A stretch of 42,267 nucleotides of DNA from an uncultured Acidobacteriia bacterium (lineage in GTDB: Bacteria > Acidobacteriota > Terriglobia > Bryobacterales > Bryobacteraceae), in NCBI GenBank assembly GCA_903825445.1, contig CAIKAS010000067.1:1-42267 (forward strand). The letters are read 5' to 3'. Below, piece after piece: positions 32,227 through 40,755 of the stretch. Every line of letters starts with the position of its first letter. Positions within the stretch are counted from its first letter, which is position 1. The notes beneath the pieces were generated by a model. That model saw nothing but the letters and a program-made list of their open reading frames with translations, did not search any database and was not told where the DNA came from. Position numbers and translations under genes: made by a program.

Positions 32227-33017
32227 ACGCGCTTGTCCTTTCCGGGCTTCCCGATACGGCGCTTGATCCCGTGCGAAAGGTGTCGCATCAATGCCGCGCC
32301 AATCTTATAAATCGTTCCGGGAATCACAATGACTTCGCCGCGCTCCAGACCCCGCAGCGATTCCTCCACCACCGCATCCGCCTGCATCCACAGGAAGCCC
32401 GGGATATTGTTGCGGTCCACACCCAGCGTGTCGTGAAATTCGCTCATCGTGAAGCCGGGGCAGAGAGCCTGCACTTTCACTTTTGAGCCAATTCCATGCA
32501 GTTCCATATCCAGCCCCTGCGTGAACGCATTCATCCACGCCTTCGTAGCGCAGTAACTGACATTGCCCTCGGTCTGCCCAAACGCCGCGACAGAAGATAC
32601 GTTGATCACCGCGCCGGTCCCCCCGCGTGGCACCATGAGTCCAAGAGCCGCGTGCGTCAATCGCATCGCAGCCATGACATGCAGCTTATGCATCTGCTCC
32701 TGGCCATGCAGATCGGCCTCCCAGAATCGTTTCATTGTGCCGAAGCCGGCGTTGTTGACCAGCATCTCCAGGCGTGCGCAGTTGCGAATCGCGCTCTCGG
32801 TCGCCTGCAGGCCTTCCTCCGTGGTCAGATCGGCAGTAACCACCTCAGCGTGAACCGCGGGAGCAAGTTCCGCCGCCAGCGAGTGTAGCTTTTCAGTGCG
32901 TCGGGCCACCAGAATCAGGTCGAAGCCACGGGCAGCCAGCTTGCGCGCGAACGTTTCGCCGATCCCGCTGGACGCGCCGGTGATCAGCACCACTGGTCGA
33001 TTGTCAGAAGTTTTCAC
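32223..33017 (-). CDS. Short-chain dehydrogenase/reductase
   Basis: 264 residues, classical SDR with Rossmann fold. The cofactor motif is 'TGASSGIG' near the N-terminus and 'VARRTEKL' suggests NADP(H). 'NNAGFG', the catalytic Ser in 'NVSSVAAFG' and the Tyr/Lys pair in 'VSYCATKAW' are present. It resembles DltE/YqjQ-type SDRs of unknown substrate. Three start codons are possible (GTG 33023, TTG 33020, GTG 33017); the last is chosen because it lies exactly 7 nt after an extended -10 box and gives the natural start MKTSDN. Its stop overlaps the TTG of the formiminotransferase gene. Confidence 0.88.
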   Translation of the reverse strand: MKTSDNRPVVLITGASSGIGETFARKLAARGFDLILVARRTEKLHSLAAELAPAVHAEVVTADLTTEEGLQATESAIRNCARLEMLVNNAGFGTMKRFWEADLHGQEQMHKLHVMAAMRLTHAALGLMVPRGGTGAVINVSSVAAFGQTEGNVSYCATKAWMNAFTQGLDMELHGIGSKVKVQALCPGFTMSEFHDTLGVDRNNIPGFLWMQADAVVEESLRGLERGEVIVIPGTIYKIGAALMRHLSHGIKRRIGKPGKDKRV

Positions 33018-33024
33018 CAACACG

Positions 33025-33033
33025 ACGATAGCA
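33025..33033 (-). promoter_or_regulatory. Extended -10 promoter of the SDR-ftcD operon, leaderless
   Basis: Minus strand TG-C-TATCGT (33033-33025), then 7 nt to the GTG at 33017. The start of transcription should be the start codon. Confidence 0.5.
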
Positions 33034-33058
33034 GTTTCGCGCCGCCTGAGCAGCCTCC

Positions 33059-33067
33059 TGATAAGAT
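33059..33067 (+). promoter_or_regulatory. Extended -10 promoter of the pentaheme cytochrome gene
   Basis: TG-A-TAAGAT (33059-33067), 17 nt before the ATG at 33085. It is back to back with the SDR promoter in a 67-nt gap. Confidence 0.4.
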
Positions 33068-33084
33068 GACGCAGTCACTCGGCA

Positions 33085-33576
33085 ATGTTCCGGTCCAGCC
33101 TGAAATACTGCACCCTGCTACTCACGCTGTTTGCGGCGTATGCCCAAATTCCTGGCCCCGCGCAGCCCATCCCGTTCAGTCACAAGCTTCACGCGGAAGC
33201 AAAGTTGACCTGTAGTACCTGCCACTCAGATCCTCAGAAATTCGGCGATTCCATCGAAATCCCCGACGCGCCGAAGTGCCTGGAATGCCATGCATGGTCA
33301 CAGAATCCCACACCGACCCGAGCCACCCTCCTCTCCTACGTGGAAAAGAAGCAGGCAATTCCCTGGGTCCGGGTCTTCTCACTACGCGACTTCGTTTTCT
33401 TCGATCACCGTTATCACCTGATGAACGGCGCGGAGTGCGAGGGATGTCACGGCCCCATCAGCACCGAGGACGTAGTTGCCGATCAGCTCAACACCACGAA
33501 GATGACCTTCTGCCAGCCGTGTCACGTGAAAACCCGTGCTTTGACAGGCTGCACCACGTGCCACAACCAGCGCTGA
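33085..33576 (+). CDS. Pentaheme c-type cytochrome (cytochrome c3/c7-like)
   Basis: 163 residues with a signal peptide (hydrophobic core about 7-19). Five CxxCH heme sites are visible: CSTCH 43-47, CLECH 65-69, CEGCH 118-122, CQPCH 143-147 and CTTCH 156-160. Extra His residues in 'FSHKLHAEA' and 'FFDHRYHLMNG' are spaced as distal ligands of bis-His hemes, the usual arrangement in cytochrome c3/c7-like proteins. A non-heme stretch (75-112) separates the second and third sites. It would be a periplasmic electron carrier; its redox partner is unknown. It lies divergent from the SDR gene and converges with the ankyrin gene. Confidence 0.9.
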   Translation: MFRSSLKYCTLLLTLFAAYAQIPGPAQPIPFSHKLHAEAKLTCSTCHSDPQKFGDSIEIPDAPKCLECHAWSQNPTPTRATLLSYVEKKQAIPWVRVFSLRDFVFFDHRYHLMNGAECEGCHGPISTEDVVADQLNTTKMTFCQPCHVKTRALTGCTTCHNQR

Positions 33577-33609
33577 AATGTGCGTCAGTGATGTGAATCA
33601 ATAATGCGA

Positions 33610-34995
33610 TTAGCGGTGAGGATCCACCAGCGGCGTCCTGCCCGCCGCCTTCAGCATATTCACCATCAGCGTCACCGCCGTGTCAATCGGCAGCCCGTTC
33701 GCGATTTGAATCGCTGTCTGGCCCCGGGCATTCTTCACGTCAACGTCCACGCCCTTGTCCGCCAAAAACTGGATCACTTCGCAGATCGAAGCCTGCGGAA
33801 CCAGCCCGCCCGTGCCACTGACTGAGGCATGGACGGCGTTATTCCCTGTCTTATTGGTCGCGAGAACAGTCTTGGGGTCTGGGTCCAGTTCGTAAGCATA
33901 CTTCACCACTTCCACGTGGCCGCTGCCCGCTGCCGACATCAGCAGAGTGGTATCGTCCTGCGCTTTGAGCTTTGGATCCGCTCCGCCTGCCACGAGCGCT
34001 TTCATCGCTTCGAGCTTGCCTGCTTTGGCGGCTACCATCAGGGGCGTCTGCTGTCCCACCGGACCGCCGCGTCCACCACCTCCGCCAGCTGCCGCGCCCC
34101 TGCCGGCAGCCGCTACCATCGCGGTCTTTGCATTCGGGTCAGCGCCTTTCGCCAGCAGCTGTTTTACAAGATCCACGTTCCCTGCCTGCGATGCCGAATG
34201 CAGCGGCGTCGTGCCGCCACGGTCCGCCACCGTGGGTTTGGCGCCAGTGTCCAGCAGCGCCCCAACAGCAGCCGGCTGACCCAGGTTTGACGCGATCAGA
34301 ATCGGCGTGCTGCCATCCGGCAATGCTTTGTTGGGGTCGGCTCCCGCCGCCACCAGAATTCGAATCGTCTCCGCGTCACCTTTCTCCGCGGCGAACATCA
34401 CCGGCGTGAAGTTGCCCTTCGAAACCGCGTTCACATCCGCGCCATGTTCCACCAGAACCTTCACCACCGCCGGCCGGCCTTGCGCCGCAGCCCACATCAG
34501 GGCGTTCTGGCCGCGGGCCGGATCGGTAATTGTTGTATCCGCCCCGTGAGCCAGCAATTGCCGGACAGCATCAGTCTGCCCGTTGCCTGCGCAAATCATC
34601 AGCGCTGTCTCGCCATTCCATCGTGCCGCCTTCGCATTGGCTCCGGCGTCCAGAAGTTTCTTCACCAGCACGCTGTCTCCGTTGGCGCATGCGAGAGTCA
34701 GCGGGCTCTCACCGTAGTCGTTTGCCGTGTCCGGCTTCGCGCCCGCGGTAAGCAGCAACTGCGCCATCTCGTCGTCGGCCCGTTCGGCCGCCCAGGCGAG
34801 CGGCGTTGCCCCCCCTGGCGTGCTGGCGTTGACGTCCACCTTTTCTTTCAGCAGAGCGATGACAGCCTTTTTATCGCCCGCCTTAGCCGCATTCACAAGG
34901 CGGAGATCCGCCGCCAACAGCAGGGAGGCGATGGTCATCGCGGCCAGGACGGGGAGCACTGCGCGCCGAATCAAAACTGATTGTCGTTGGGACAT
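33610..34995 (-). CDS. Exported ankyrin-repeat protein
   Basis: 461 residues. A basic N-terminus and hydrophobic segment (about 12-28) form a signal peptide or anchor. About eleven ankyrin repeats of 33 residues follow, e.g. 'GATPLAWAAERADDEMAQLLL', 'GESPLTLACANGDSVLVKKLL', 'GTTPLHSASQAGNVDLVKQLL'. A Gly/Ala/Arg-rich insert interrupts the array near residues 296-318. No enzymatic domain is visible, so it is probably a periplasmic binding scaffold. GGAG and AAGG lie before the ATG. It is divergent from the DUF1592-DUF1552 operon and shares a 111-nt control region with it. Confidence 0.9.
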   Translation of the reverse strand: MSQRQSVLIRRAVLPVLAAMTIASLLLAADLRLVNAAKAGDKKAVIALLKEKVDVNASTPGGATPLAWAAERADDEMAQLLLTAGAKPDTANDYGESPLTLACANGDSVLVKKLLDAGANAKAARWNGETALMICAGNGQTDAVRQLLAHGADTTITDPARGQNALMWAAAQGRPAVVKVLVEHGADVNAVSKGNFTPVMFAAEKGDAETIRILVAAGADPNKALPDGSTPILIASNLGQPAAVGALLDTGAKPTVADRGGTTPLHSASQAGNVDLVKQLLAKGADPNAKTAMVAAAGRGAAAGGGGGRGGPVGQQTPLMVAAKAGKLEAMKALVAGGADPKLKAQDDTTLLMSAAGSGHVEVVKYAYELDPDPKTVLATNKTGNNAVHASVSGTGGLVPQASICEVIQFLADKGVDVDVKNARGQTAIQIANGLPIDTAVTLMVNMLKAAGRTPLVDPHR

Positions 34996-35055
34996 AAACC
35001 TTCACTCCTGCCCGCCCGATACGCTTGCATTCGCCGGGCGCGCCTGATACGTTTA

Positions 35056-35078
35056 GTATGACTGAAATGTCAGCATAC
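35056..35078. promoter_or_regulatory. Inverted repeat between the ankyrin gene and the DUF1592 operon
   Basis: Arms GTATG-a-CTGA (35056-35065) and TCAG-CATAC (35070-35078) form a near-perfect dyad with a single unpaired A and a 4-nt centre. It covers the -35 region for the DUF1592 -10 box and lies about 60 nt before the ankyrin start. A shared operator for both directions is likely, but no regulator gene is adjacent. Confidence 0.5.
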
Positions 35079-35087
35079 AGCATCGGG

Positions 35088-35093
35088 TAGAAT
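35088..35093 (+). promoter_or_regulatory. -10 box of the DUF1592-DUF1552 operon
   Basis: TAGAAT (35088-35093), 13 nt before the ATG at 35107. It overlaps the region just before the GTG at 35095, which argues against that codon as the start. Confidence 0.45.
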
Positions 35094-35106
35094 AGTGACC
35101 AGGTCC

Positions 35107-37479
35107 ATGCAGCCCTCCGCTCTACGAATCTCCGCCGTACGCACCACGTTTGGCCTAGGCCTGATCACTGCCCTCGCGGTGTTTGCGCAGCAACGTCCGC
35201 CTGCCCAGGCTGCGTCAAAGCCTGCGGCACCTGCGGTAACGGACGCCGCATCCCAACAGGCGCTTGTGGATCAGTACTGCATCATGTGTCACAGTGAGGG
35301 GCTGAAAACTGCCGGCGTCGTCCTCGAAGGCGCTCACATCGATCGCGTTGGTGAAAACACCGCCCTCTGGGAAAAAGTTCTCCGCAAATTCGGCACAGGT
35401 CAAATGCCCCCGCCGGGCATGCCGCGTCCCGACGCTGATACTGCCGCAAAATTCACTTCGTGGCTGGAAACGCAACTCAATGCCAACGCAGTCGCCCATC
35501 CGAATCCCGGTGCTCCGGCCATCCACAGGCTGAATCGGCTGGAATACGGCAATACGATCCGCGATCTGCTCGGGCTGGAAGTGGACGTCAACTCGCTGCT
35601 TCCGGGCGACGATTCCGGCTACGGTTTCGATAACATCGCCGACGTCTTGTCTGTATCGCCGGTCTTGTTAGAAAAATATATGTCGGCCGCGCGCAAGATC
35701 AGCCGCACGGCCGTCGGCGCTATGGATATTCCCGCCGAGGAATCGGAATTTCTGGTTCCCTTCGGCACACCCACCAACGTTCGTGTCAGCGACGATCTGC
35801 CGCTCGGCTCCCGCGGCGGCTATGCGATCCATTACAACTTCCCGGTCGATGCCGAATACACAATTCGCGTCACTACGAACAACGGCGGCGACCGTGGCGC
35901 CAAGATCGACACGCGCATTCCGGTGAAGGCCGGGCCGCAGGTGATCGGTGTATCTTACGGCAGCGAGTCTCCCATGCCTGAGGCCACGGGTGGCGGCGGC
36001 CGCGGCGGTGCTGGCGGCGCGGGTGCCGGTCCCGGAGGCCCACCGCAGAAGCTTGACCTTCGGATGAATGACGTTCGGGTGAAGTTGCTCGATCCTCCTG
36101 CTGGCGGCCAGCGTAACGTTTTCAGTATTTCCATAATCGGACCATATAATCCGACCGGCCCTGGTGACACGCCGAGCCGCAAAAAGATTTTTGTCTGCAC
36201 GCCGTCTGCGCCAACTCAGGATGAAGCCTGTGCCCGCCAGATCCTCACAAATCTGGCGCATCACGCTTACCGGCGGTCGGTGACCTCCGCTGACGTCTCC
36301 CCGCTGCTCGGCTTCTATCAGCGTGGCCGCCAGGGCGGTGGCAGTTTTGATAAGGGCATCGAATCCGCGCTTCGTGCATTGCTGGTCTCGCCGAATTTCC
36401 TTTTCCGCGAAGAGCAGGATCCCGCCGGCGTCAAGCCCGGCTCCGTCTATAAGCTCACCGATTTCGAACTGGCATCGCGCCTCTCCTACTTCCTGTGGAG
36501 CAGCATGCCGGACGATGAACTCCTGGACCTCGCGCAGAAAGGCCGCCTGCATGACAGCGTCGTGATGGATCAGCAGGTCCGCAGAATGCTGGCTGACTCG
36601 AAGTCCAGTTCGCTTGTGTCCAACTTTGCAGGCCAGTGGCTCTTCCTGCGCAATGTGGAATCTGACAAGAAAGACAAAGACGCCTTCCCGGATTACGATC
36701 AGAGCCTCCGCAATGCCTTCAAGACCGAGACCGAGATGCTGTTCAACAGCGTCCTCCAGGCCGATGGCAGCCTGCTCGATCTCCTTCGCGCCAACTATAC
36801 ATATGTCAACGACCGGTTGGCAAAACACTACGATATTCCCAATGTGTACGGCCCCGCGTTTCGCAAAATAACCCTGACCGATCCGAATCGCTTCGGTCTG
36901 CTTGGCCAGGGCAGCCTCCTCACAGTGACGTCGTTGCCCAATCGCACTTCAGTGGTGCAGCGTGGCAAGTGGATTCTGGAAAATCTGCTGGGAGCGCCCC
37001 CCCCTCCGCCACCTCCCGGCGCGGCAGATGGCTTCAGCGCGCACGGCTCGGCCGGGCATTTGACTCTGCGCCAGGCGATGGAGCAGCACCGCGCTGATCC
37101 GAACTGCGCGGTCTGCCACACCCGTATGGACCCGCTGGGCTTCGCGCTTGAGAACTATAATGGTATTGGGAAGTGGCGTGTTATCGACGATACAGGCGCC
37201 AAAATCGATGCCAGCGCGACCTTGCCCGATGGGACTAAGTTTGACGGTCCGGCTGGCCTGACGAATTTGCTGCTGACAGGCAAGAAGGTCGATTTCGTGA
37301 ATACTTTCACTACGAAGCTGATGACATACGCTTTGGGCCGGGGAGTCGAGTCATTCGACCAGCCGGTGATTCGTTCGGTTACCAGGGATGCCGCGCGGGA
37401 CGATTACCGCATGTCTACCCTTATTTTAGGCGTGATACACAGTGCCCCGTTCCAAACGAGAAGGGCTGCGGAAGATTAA
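35107..37479 (+). CDS. Planctomycete-type cytochrome with DUF1587/1595/1592/1588/1585 domains
   Basis: 790 residues with a signal peptide (hydrophobic core about 12-24). An N-terminal c-type heme domain has CIMCH at 58-62 with 'GQMPPPGMPRP' as Met loop. DUF1587 follows ('IHRLNRLEYGNTIRDLLGL', 'YGFDNIADVLSVSPVLLEKY'), then a carbohydrate-binding-like segment broken by a Gly-rich run (about 296-315). DUF1595 and DUF1592 follow ('LTDFELASRLSYFLWSSMPD'), then DUF1588 with a second heme site CAVCH (667-671) in 'CHTRMDPLGFALENYN', and DUF1585 at the end. Members are known mainly from Planctomycetes and Acidobacteria and have no proven reaction. The ATG at 35107 fits the -10 box best. The DUF1552 gene begins 19 nt after the stop. 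Confidence 0.92.
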   Translation: MQPSALRISAVRTTFGLGLITALAVFAQQRPPAQAASKPAAPAVTDAASQQALVDQYCIMCHSEGLKTAGVVLEGAHIDRVGENTALWEKVLRKFGTGQMPPPGMPRPDADTAAKFTSWLETQLNANAVAHPNPGAPAIHRLNRLEYGNTIRDLLGLEVDVNSLLPGDDSGYGFDNIADVLSVSPVLLEKYMSAARKISRTAVGAMDIPAEESEFLVPFGTPTNVRVSDDLPLGSRGGYAIHYNFPVDAEYTIRVTTNNGGDRGAKIDTRIPVKAGPQVIGVSYGSESPMPEATGGGGRGGAGGAGAGPGGPPQKLDLRMNDVRVKLLDPPAGGQRNVFSISIIGPYNPTGPGDTPSRKKIFVCTPSAPTQDEACARQILTNLAHHAYRRSVTSADVSPLLGFYQRGRQGGGSFDKGIESALRALLVSPNFLFREEQDPAGVKPGSVYKLTDFELASRLSYFLWSSMPDDELLDLAQKGRLHDSVVMDQQVRRMLADSKSSSLVSNFAGQWLFLRNVESDKKDKDAFPDYDQSLRNAFKTETEMLFNSVLQADGSLLDLLRANYTYVNDRLAKHYDIPNVYGPAFRKITLTDPNRFGLLGQGSLLTVTSLPNRTSVVQRGKWILENLLGAPPPPPPPGAADGFSAHGSAGHLTLRQAMEQHRADPNCAVCHTRMDPLGFALENYNGIGKWRVIDDTGAKIDASATLPDGTKFDGPAGLTNLLLTGKKVDFVNTFTTKLMTYALGRGVESFDQPVIRSVTRDAARDDYRMSTLILGVIHSAPFQTRRAAED

Positions 37480-37498
37480 TTAAGGAGACTCGGCCACC

Positions 37499-38866
37499 AT
37501 GTTCCTGACTAAGAAAGCTATCGCTCGCCGGACGTTTTTGAAGGGCCTCGCGGGCACCACCATCGCTCTGCCGTTGCTGGATTCCATGATTCCCGCAATG
37601 ATGAACGCGGCCGAAGCCGCCATGTCGAAAGCGCCTGTGCGCCTTGGTTTTTCGTACGTGCCGAACGGCATTATCAACCTCAACGGTGAGTGGAAGCCGA
37701 AAACGGTAGGAGCGGGCTTTGAGTTCGCGTCCACCATGAAGCCTCTCGAAGCCTATCGGGAGCACGTGCTCGTTCTCAGCGGCCTTATGCAGAACGGCGG
37801 TCGCGCGCTTGGCGATGGCGGTGGCGATCACGCGCGCGCCGGAGCCAGCTGGCTGACCGGCGTCCATCCGAAGAAAACCGAAGGCGCGGATATTCACTCC
37901 GGCATCTCGGCGGATCAGATTGCCGCGAAAGAGTTTGGCAAGCAGACGCAGATTGCCTCCATGGAAATCGGCCTCGAAGCGGCTGGCCTGGCTGGCGGTT
38001 GCGATTCCGGTTATAGTTGCGCCTACACCAACACGGTTGCCTGGCGCTCGCCCACCACGCCGCTGCCGGTCGAAGTTAACCCCCGCGCCGTGTTTGAACG
38101 CCTCTTTGGCGATGGCCAGAGTACGGACCCGAAGGCCCGCCTCGCTCGCATGAAGGAAGACAGCAGCATTCTCGACTTCATGATGGAAGACGTCTCCAGA
38201 ATGAAGACCGGTCTCGGCGCCCGCGATAAGAACAAGCTGGCCGAATACCTGGATGCAATTCGCGATATCGAGCGGCGCATCCAGCTGGCTGAAGCGCAGG
38301 ACAGCAAATTCAAAATGCCCCTCCTGGGCAAACCGGGCGGCATTCCGGACGATTTCAGCGAACATGCCAAACTGATGATCGACCTTCAGGTGATTGCGTT
38401 CCAGACGGATCTCACCCGCGTCGGCACGTTCATGATCGCGCGTGAAGGCAGCAACCGCAGCTACAAGCAGATCGAAGTTCCCGATGGCCACCACTCCGTC
38501 ACGCACCACCAGCAGGATGCGGACAAGATCGCCAAGACCATCAAGATCAACGAATTCCACGTCAAGACCTTCGCCTATTACGTCGACAAGATGAAGAACA
38601 CGCCGGATGGCGATGGCAGCTTGCTCGATCACTCCATGTTGCTCTACGGCAGCAGCATCAACGACGGTAACAAGCACACCCACGACGATCTGCCGCTGGT
38701 GCTGGTAGGCGGCGCGAACGGCCAGATCAAGGGTGGCCGTCACATTGCTTATCCGAACGAAACGCCGATGAACAACCTGCTGATCACCATGCTGGATAAA
38801 GCGGGCGTGAAGACCGACAATTTCGGTGACGCAACCGGCGCCATCGATCACCTGTCCGACGTCTAA
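37499..38866 (+). CDS. Tat-exported DUF1552 protein
   Basis: 455 residues with a twin-arginine signal ('ARRTFLKGLAG', residues 9-19, then a hydrophobic stretch to about 30). The body matches DUF1552 (PF07586-like): 'RLGFSYVPNGIINLNGEWKP', 'VLSGLMQNGGRALGDGGGDHARAGASWLTGVHP', 'GCDSGYSCAYTNTVAWRS', and 'LLYGSSINDGNKHTHDDLPLVLVG'. The fold is thought to be sulfatase/DUF1501-like, and His/Asp residues in the last two stretches could bind metal; the reaction is unknown. AGGAG lies 12-13 nt upstream of the ATG. The gene nearly always accompanies DUF1592-type cytochromes, as here, so they likely form one exported redox pair. Confidence 0.92.
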   Translation: MFLTKKAIARRTFLKGLAGTTIALPLLDSMIPAMMNAAEAAMSKAPVRLGFSYVPNGIINLNGEWKPKTVGAGFEFASTMKPLEAYREHVLVLSGLMQNGGRALGDGGGDHARAGASWLTGVHPKKTEGADIHSGISADQIAAKEFGKQTQIASMEIGLEAAGLAGGCDSGYSCAYTNTVAWRSPTTPLPVEVNPRAVFERLFGDGQSTDPKARLARMKEDSSILDFMMEDVSRMKTGLGARDKNKLAEYLDAIRDIERRIQLAEAQDSKFKMPLLGKPGGIPDDFSEHAKLMIDLQVIAFQTDLTRVGTFMIAREGSNRSYKQIEVPDGHHSVTHHQQDADKIAKTIKINEFHVKTFAYYVDKMKNTPDGDGSLLDHSMLLYGSSINDGNKHTHDDLPLVLVGGANGQIKGGRHIAYPNETPMNNLLITMLDKAGVKTDNFGDATGAIDHLSDV

Positions 38867-38886
38867 TCCTCGCTCTCAGTAAAATC

Positions 38887-38925
38887 AAAAGGGCTGCTAA
38901 CCACCTCGGTCAGCAGCCCTTTTTT
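38887..38925. terminator. Bidirectional Rho-independent terminator
   Basis: AAAAGGGCTGCT (38887-38898) pairs with AGCAGCCCTTTT (38912-38923), followed by further T. It ends the DUF1552 operon on the plus strand. Read on the minus strand the same stem follows the aspS stop codon and runs into CCCTTTTGATTTT, so it can serve both directions. Confidence 0.9.
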
Positions 38926-38940
38926 CAATTTGTGGAGTAT

Positions 38941-40734
38941 TTACTCGGCCGTCTTCTTCACCGGCGGTTCCACAATCCGGATATGCAGTTCGCGCAGTTG
39001 TTCCGGCCGCACCGTATTCGGCGCGTTCATCATCATGTCTTCCGCGTTCTGATTCATCGGGAACATAATCACTTCGCGAATGTTCGGCTCATCCGCCAGC
39101 AACATGACGATTCGATCCACGCCAGGCGCAATGCCACCGTGCGGCGGCGCGCCGTACTTGAGCGCGTTAATCAGCGCCTTGAACCGCGAATTGACTTCAT
39201 CGCGCTGATACCCGGCTAGCTCAAACGCCCGGTACATAATCTCCGGCTGATGGTTCCGGATCGCACCCGACGACAACTCATACCCGTTGCAAACGATATC
39301 GTATTGGAAAGCTTTGATCGTCAACGGGTCCTGATTGTTCAGCGCATCGAGGCCCCCCTGCGGCATCGAGAACGGATTATGGCTGAACGCCACGTTGCCG
39401 TTATCGTCCGTCTCATACATCGGGAAATCGACAATCCAGCAGCACTTATAAACGTTCTCTTCAATCAGCCCCAACTGCCTGCCCAGGTTGTCGCGCAGAC
39501 CGCTCAGGATCTTACACATCTTCGCGACGTCGGTATCGGCCAGGATAATGACCGCATCGCCCACACCCGCGCCCGATTCGCTCTTCAGTTGCGCCGATGC
39601 CTCCGGCGTCAGGAATTTCGCGACAGGCCCCTTCAGTGACCCATCCGCTTCCACCGTCAGCCACGCCAGCCCAGCCGCGCCGCCGGACTTCGCCTGCTCT
39701 TCCAGCTTGTCGAAGAATGTGCGCGACTTGCCCGCGCCACCCGGAATATTGATCACCCGCACCACTTTGCCCGCGAACGCCCGGAACGTGGATTCCTTGA
39801 ACATCGCGCTCAGATCGATAATCACCAGCGGGTTCCGCAGATCCGGCTTGTCCGACCCGTACTTCATCATGGCCTCGGAATACGGAATGCGTGGAAACGG
39901 CGCGGAAGTGATCGGACGATCCGGCCTGAACTCCGTGAACACGCCCGTCAGCAGTGATTCCACGGCGCGGAACACGTCGTCCTGCGTCACAAAGCTCATC
40001 TCCAGATCCAGCTGGTAAAACTCGCCCGGCGAACGATCCGCGCGCGAATCCTCGTCGCGATAACACGGCGCAATCTGGAAGTATCGGTCGAAACCCGACA
40101 CCATGATCAGCTGCTTGAACATCTGCGGCGCCTGCGGCAGCGCATAGAACTTACCCGGATGCCGGCGCGATGGCACCAGAAAATCGCGAGCGCCTTCAGG
40201 ACTGGACGCCGTCAGCGTCGGTGTCTGATACTCCACAAAACCCAGGTCCACCATGCGGCGTCGAATGCTGGCAATGATCTTCGAGCGCAGCAAAATATTC
40301 GCATGCATCTTCGACTTCCGAAGATCCAGGAAGCGATACGTCAGGCGCAGGTCTTCCGGCACCGCGGTCTCCGGAAACACGCTGAACGGCACAGGCTCGG
40401 TGGAACCCAACAGTTCGGCTTCCGTCACACGCACTTCAATCTCGCCCGTCACCATGCCCGGATTCACCGCGCCCGCATCGCGCGCCACCACCGTGCCATC
40501 CACGCGAATAACCGTCTCCTTTGGCAAGCTCGAAAGCAGGTCGTAAGACGACGTGCCCGGCGCAATGATGATCTGCGTCACGCCGTAGTGATCCGCCAGA
40601 TCGATAAAGTAGACGCCGCCGTGATCTCTGCGATTTCGCAGCCAGCCCGAAAGCCGCACGGTGCTGCCGGTGTGCGCGCTTCTAAGCTCGCCGCATGTAT
40701 GTGTTCGGTACTTGTGTATTTCGCCAGACTGCAT
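38941..40734 (-). CDS. aspS: Aspartyl-tRNA synthetase, predicted non-discriminating
   Basis: 597 residues, bacterial class IIb AspRS: N-terminal OB-fold anticodon-binding domain (about 1-105), catalytic domain with motif 2 '[18 protein letters not shown]' and motif 3 '[14 protein letters not shown]', and the bacterial GAD insertion between them (about 290-420). Two positions that separate enzyme types in Pseudomonas aeruginosa, His31 and Gly81, align with His38 ('RRDHGG') and Gly88 here, with identical spacing of 50; discriminating E. coli AspRS has Leu and Lys. It probably charges both tRNA(Asp) and tRNA(Asn), with GatCAB converting the latter. It is 21 nt downstream of hisS in one operon. 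Confidence 0.95.
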   Translation of the reverse strand: MQSGEIHKYRTHTCGELRSAHTGSTVRLSGWLRNRRDHGGVYFIDLADHYGVTQIIIAPGTSSYDLLSSLPKETVIRVDGTVVARDAGAVNPGMVTGEIEVRVTEAELLGSTEPVPFSVFPETAVPEDLRLTYRFLDLRKSKMHANILLRSKIIASIRRRMVDLGFVEYQTPTLTASSPEGARDFLVPSRRHPGKFYALPQAPQMFKQLIMVSGFDRYFQIAPCYRDEDSRADRSPGEFYQLDLEMSFVTQDDVFRAVESLLTGVFTEFRPDRPITSAPFPRIPYSEAMMKYGSDKPDLRNPLVIIDLSAMFKESTFRAFAGKVVRVINIPGGAGKSRTFFDKLEEQAKSGGAAGLAWLTVEADGSLKGPVAKFLTPEASAQLKSESGAGVGDAVIILADTDVAKMCKILSGLRDNLGRQLGLIEENVYKCCWIVDFPMYETDDNGNVAFSHNPFSMPQGGLDALNNQDPLTIKAFQYDIVCNGYELSSGAIRNHQPEIMYRAFELAGYQRDEVNSRFKALINALKYGAPPHGGIAPGVDRIVMLLADEPNIREVIMFPMNQNAEDMMMNAPNTVRPEQLRELHIRIVEPPVKKTAE

Positions 40735-40755
40735 GGTCGATTCCTGTGTCCTGTC

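Noticed and set aside
35668-36828. 386-codon minus-strand open frame inside the DUF1592 gene.
   Set aside because: It is antisense to well-conserved cytochrome domains; long antisense frames are common at this GC content.
37421-38851. 476-codon minus-strand open frame inside the DUF1552 gene.
   Set aside because: Shadow of the Tat-exported DUF1552 gene, which has a Shine-Dalgarno and recognisable family motifs.
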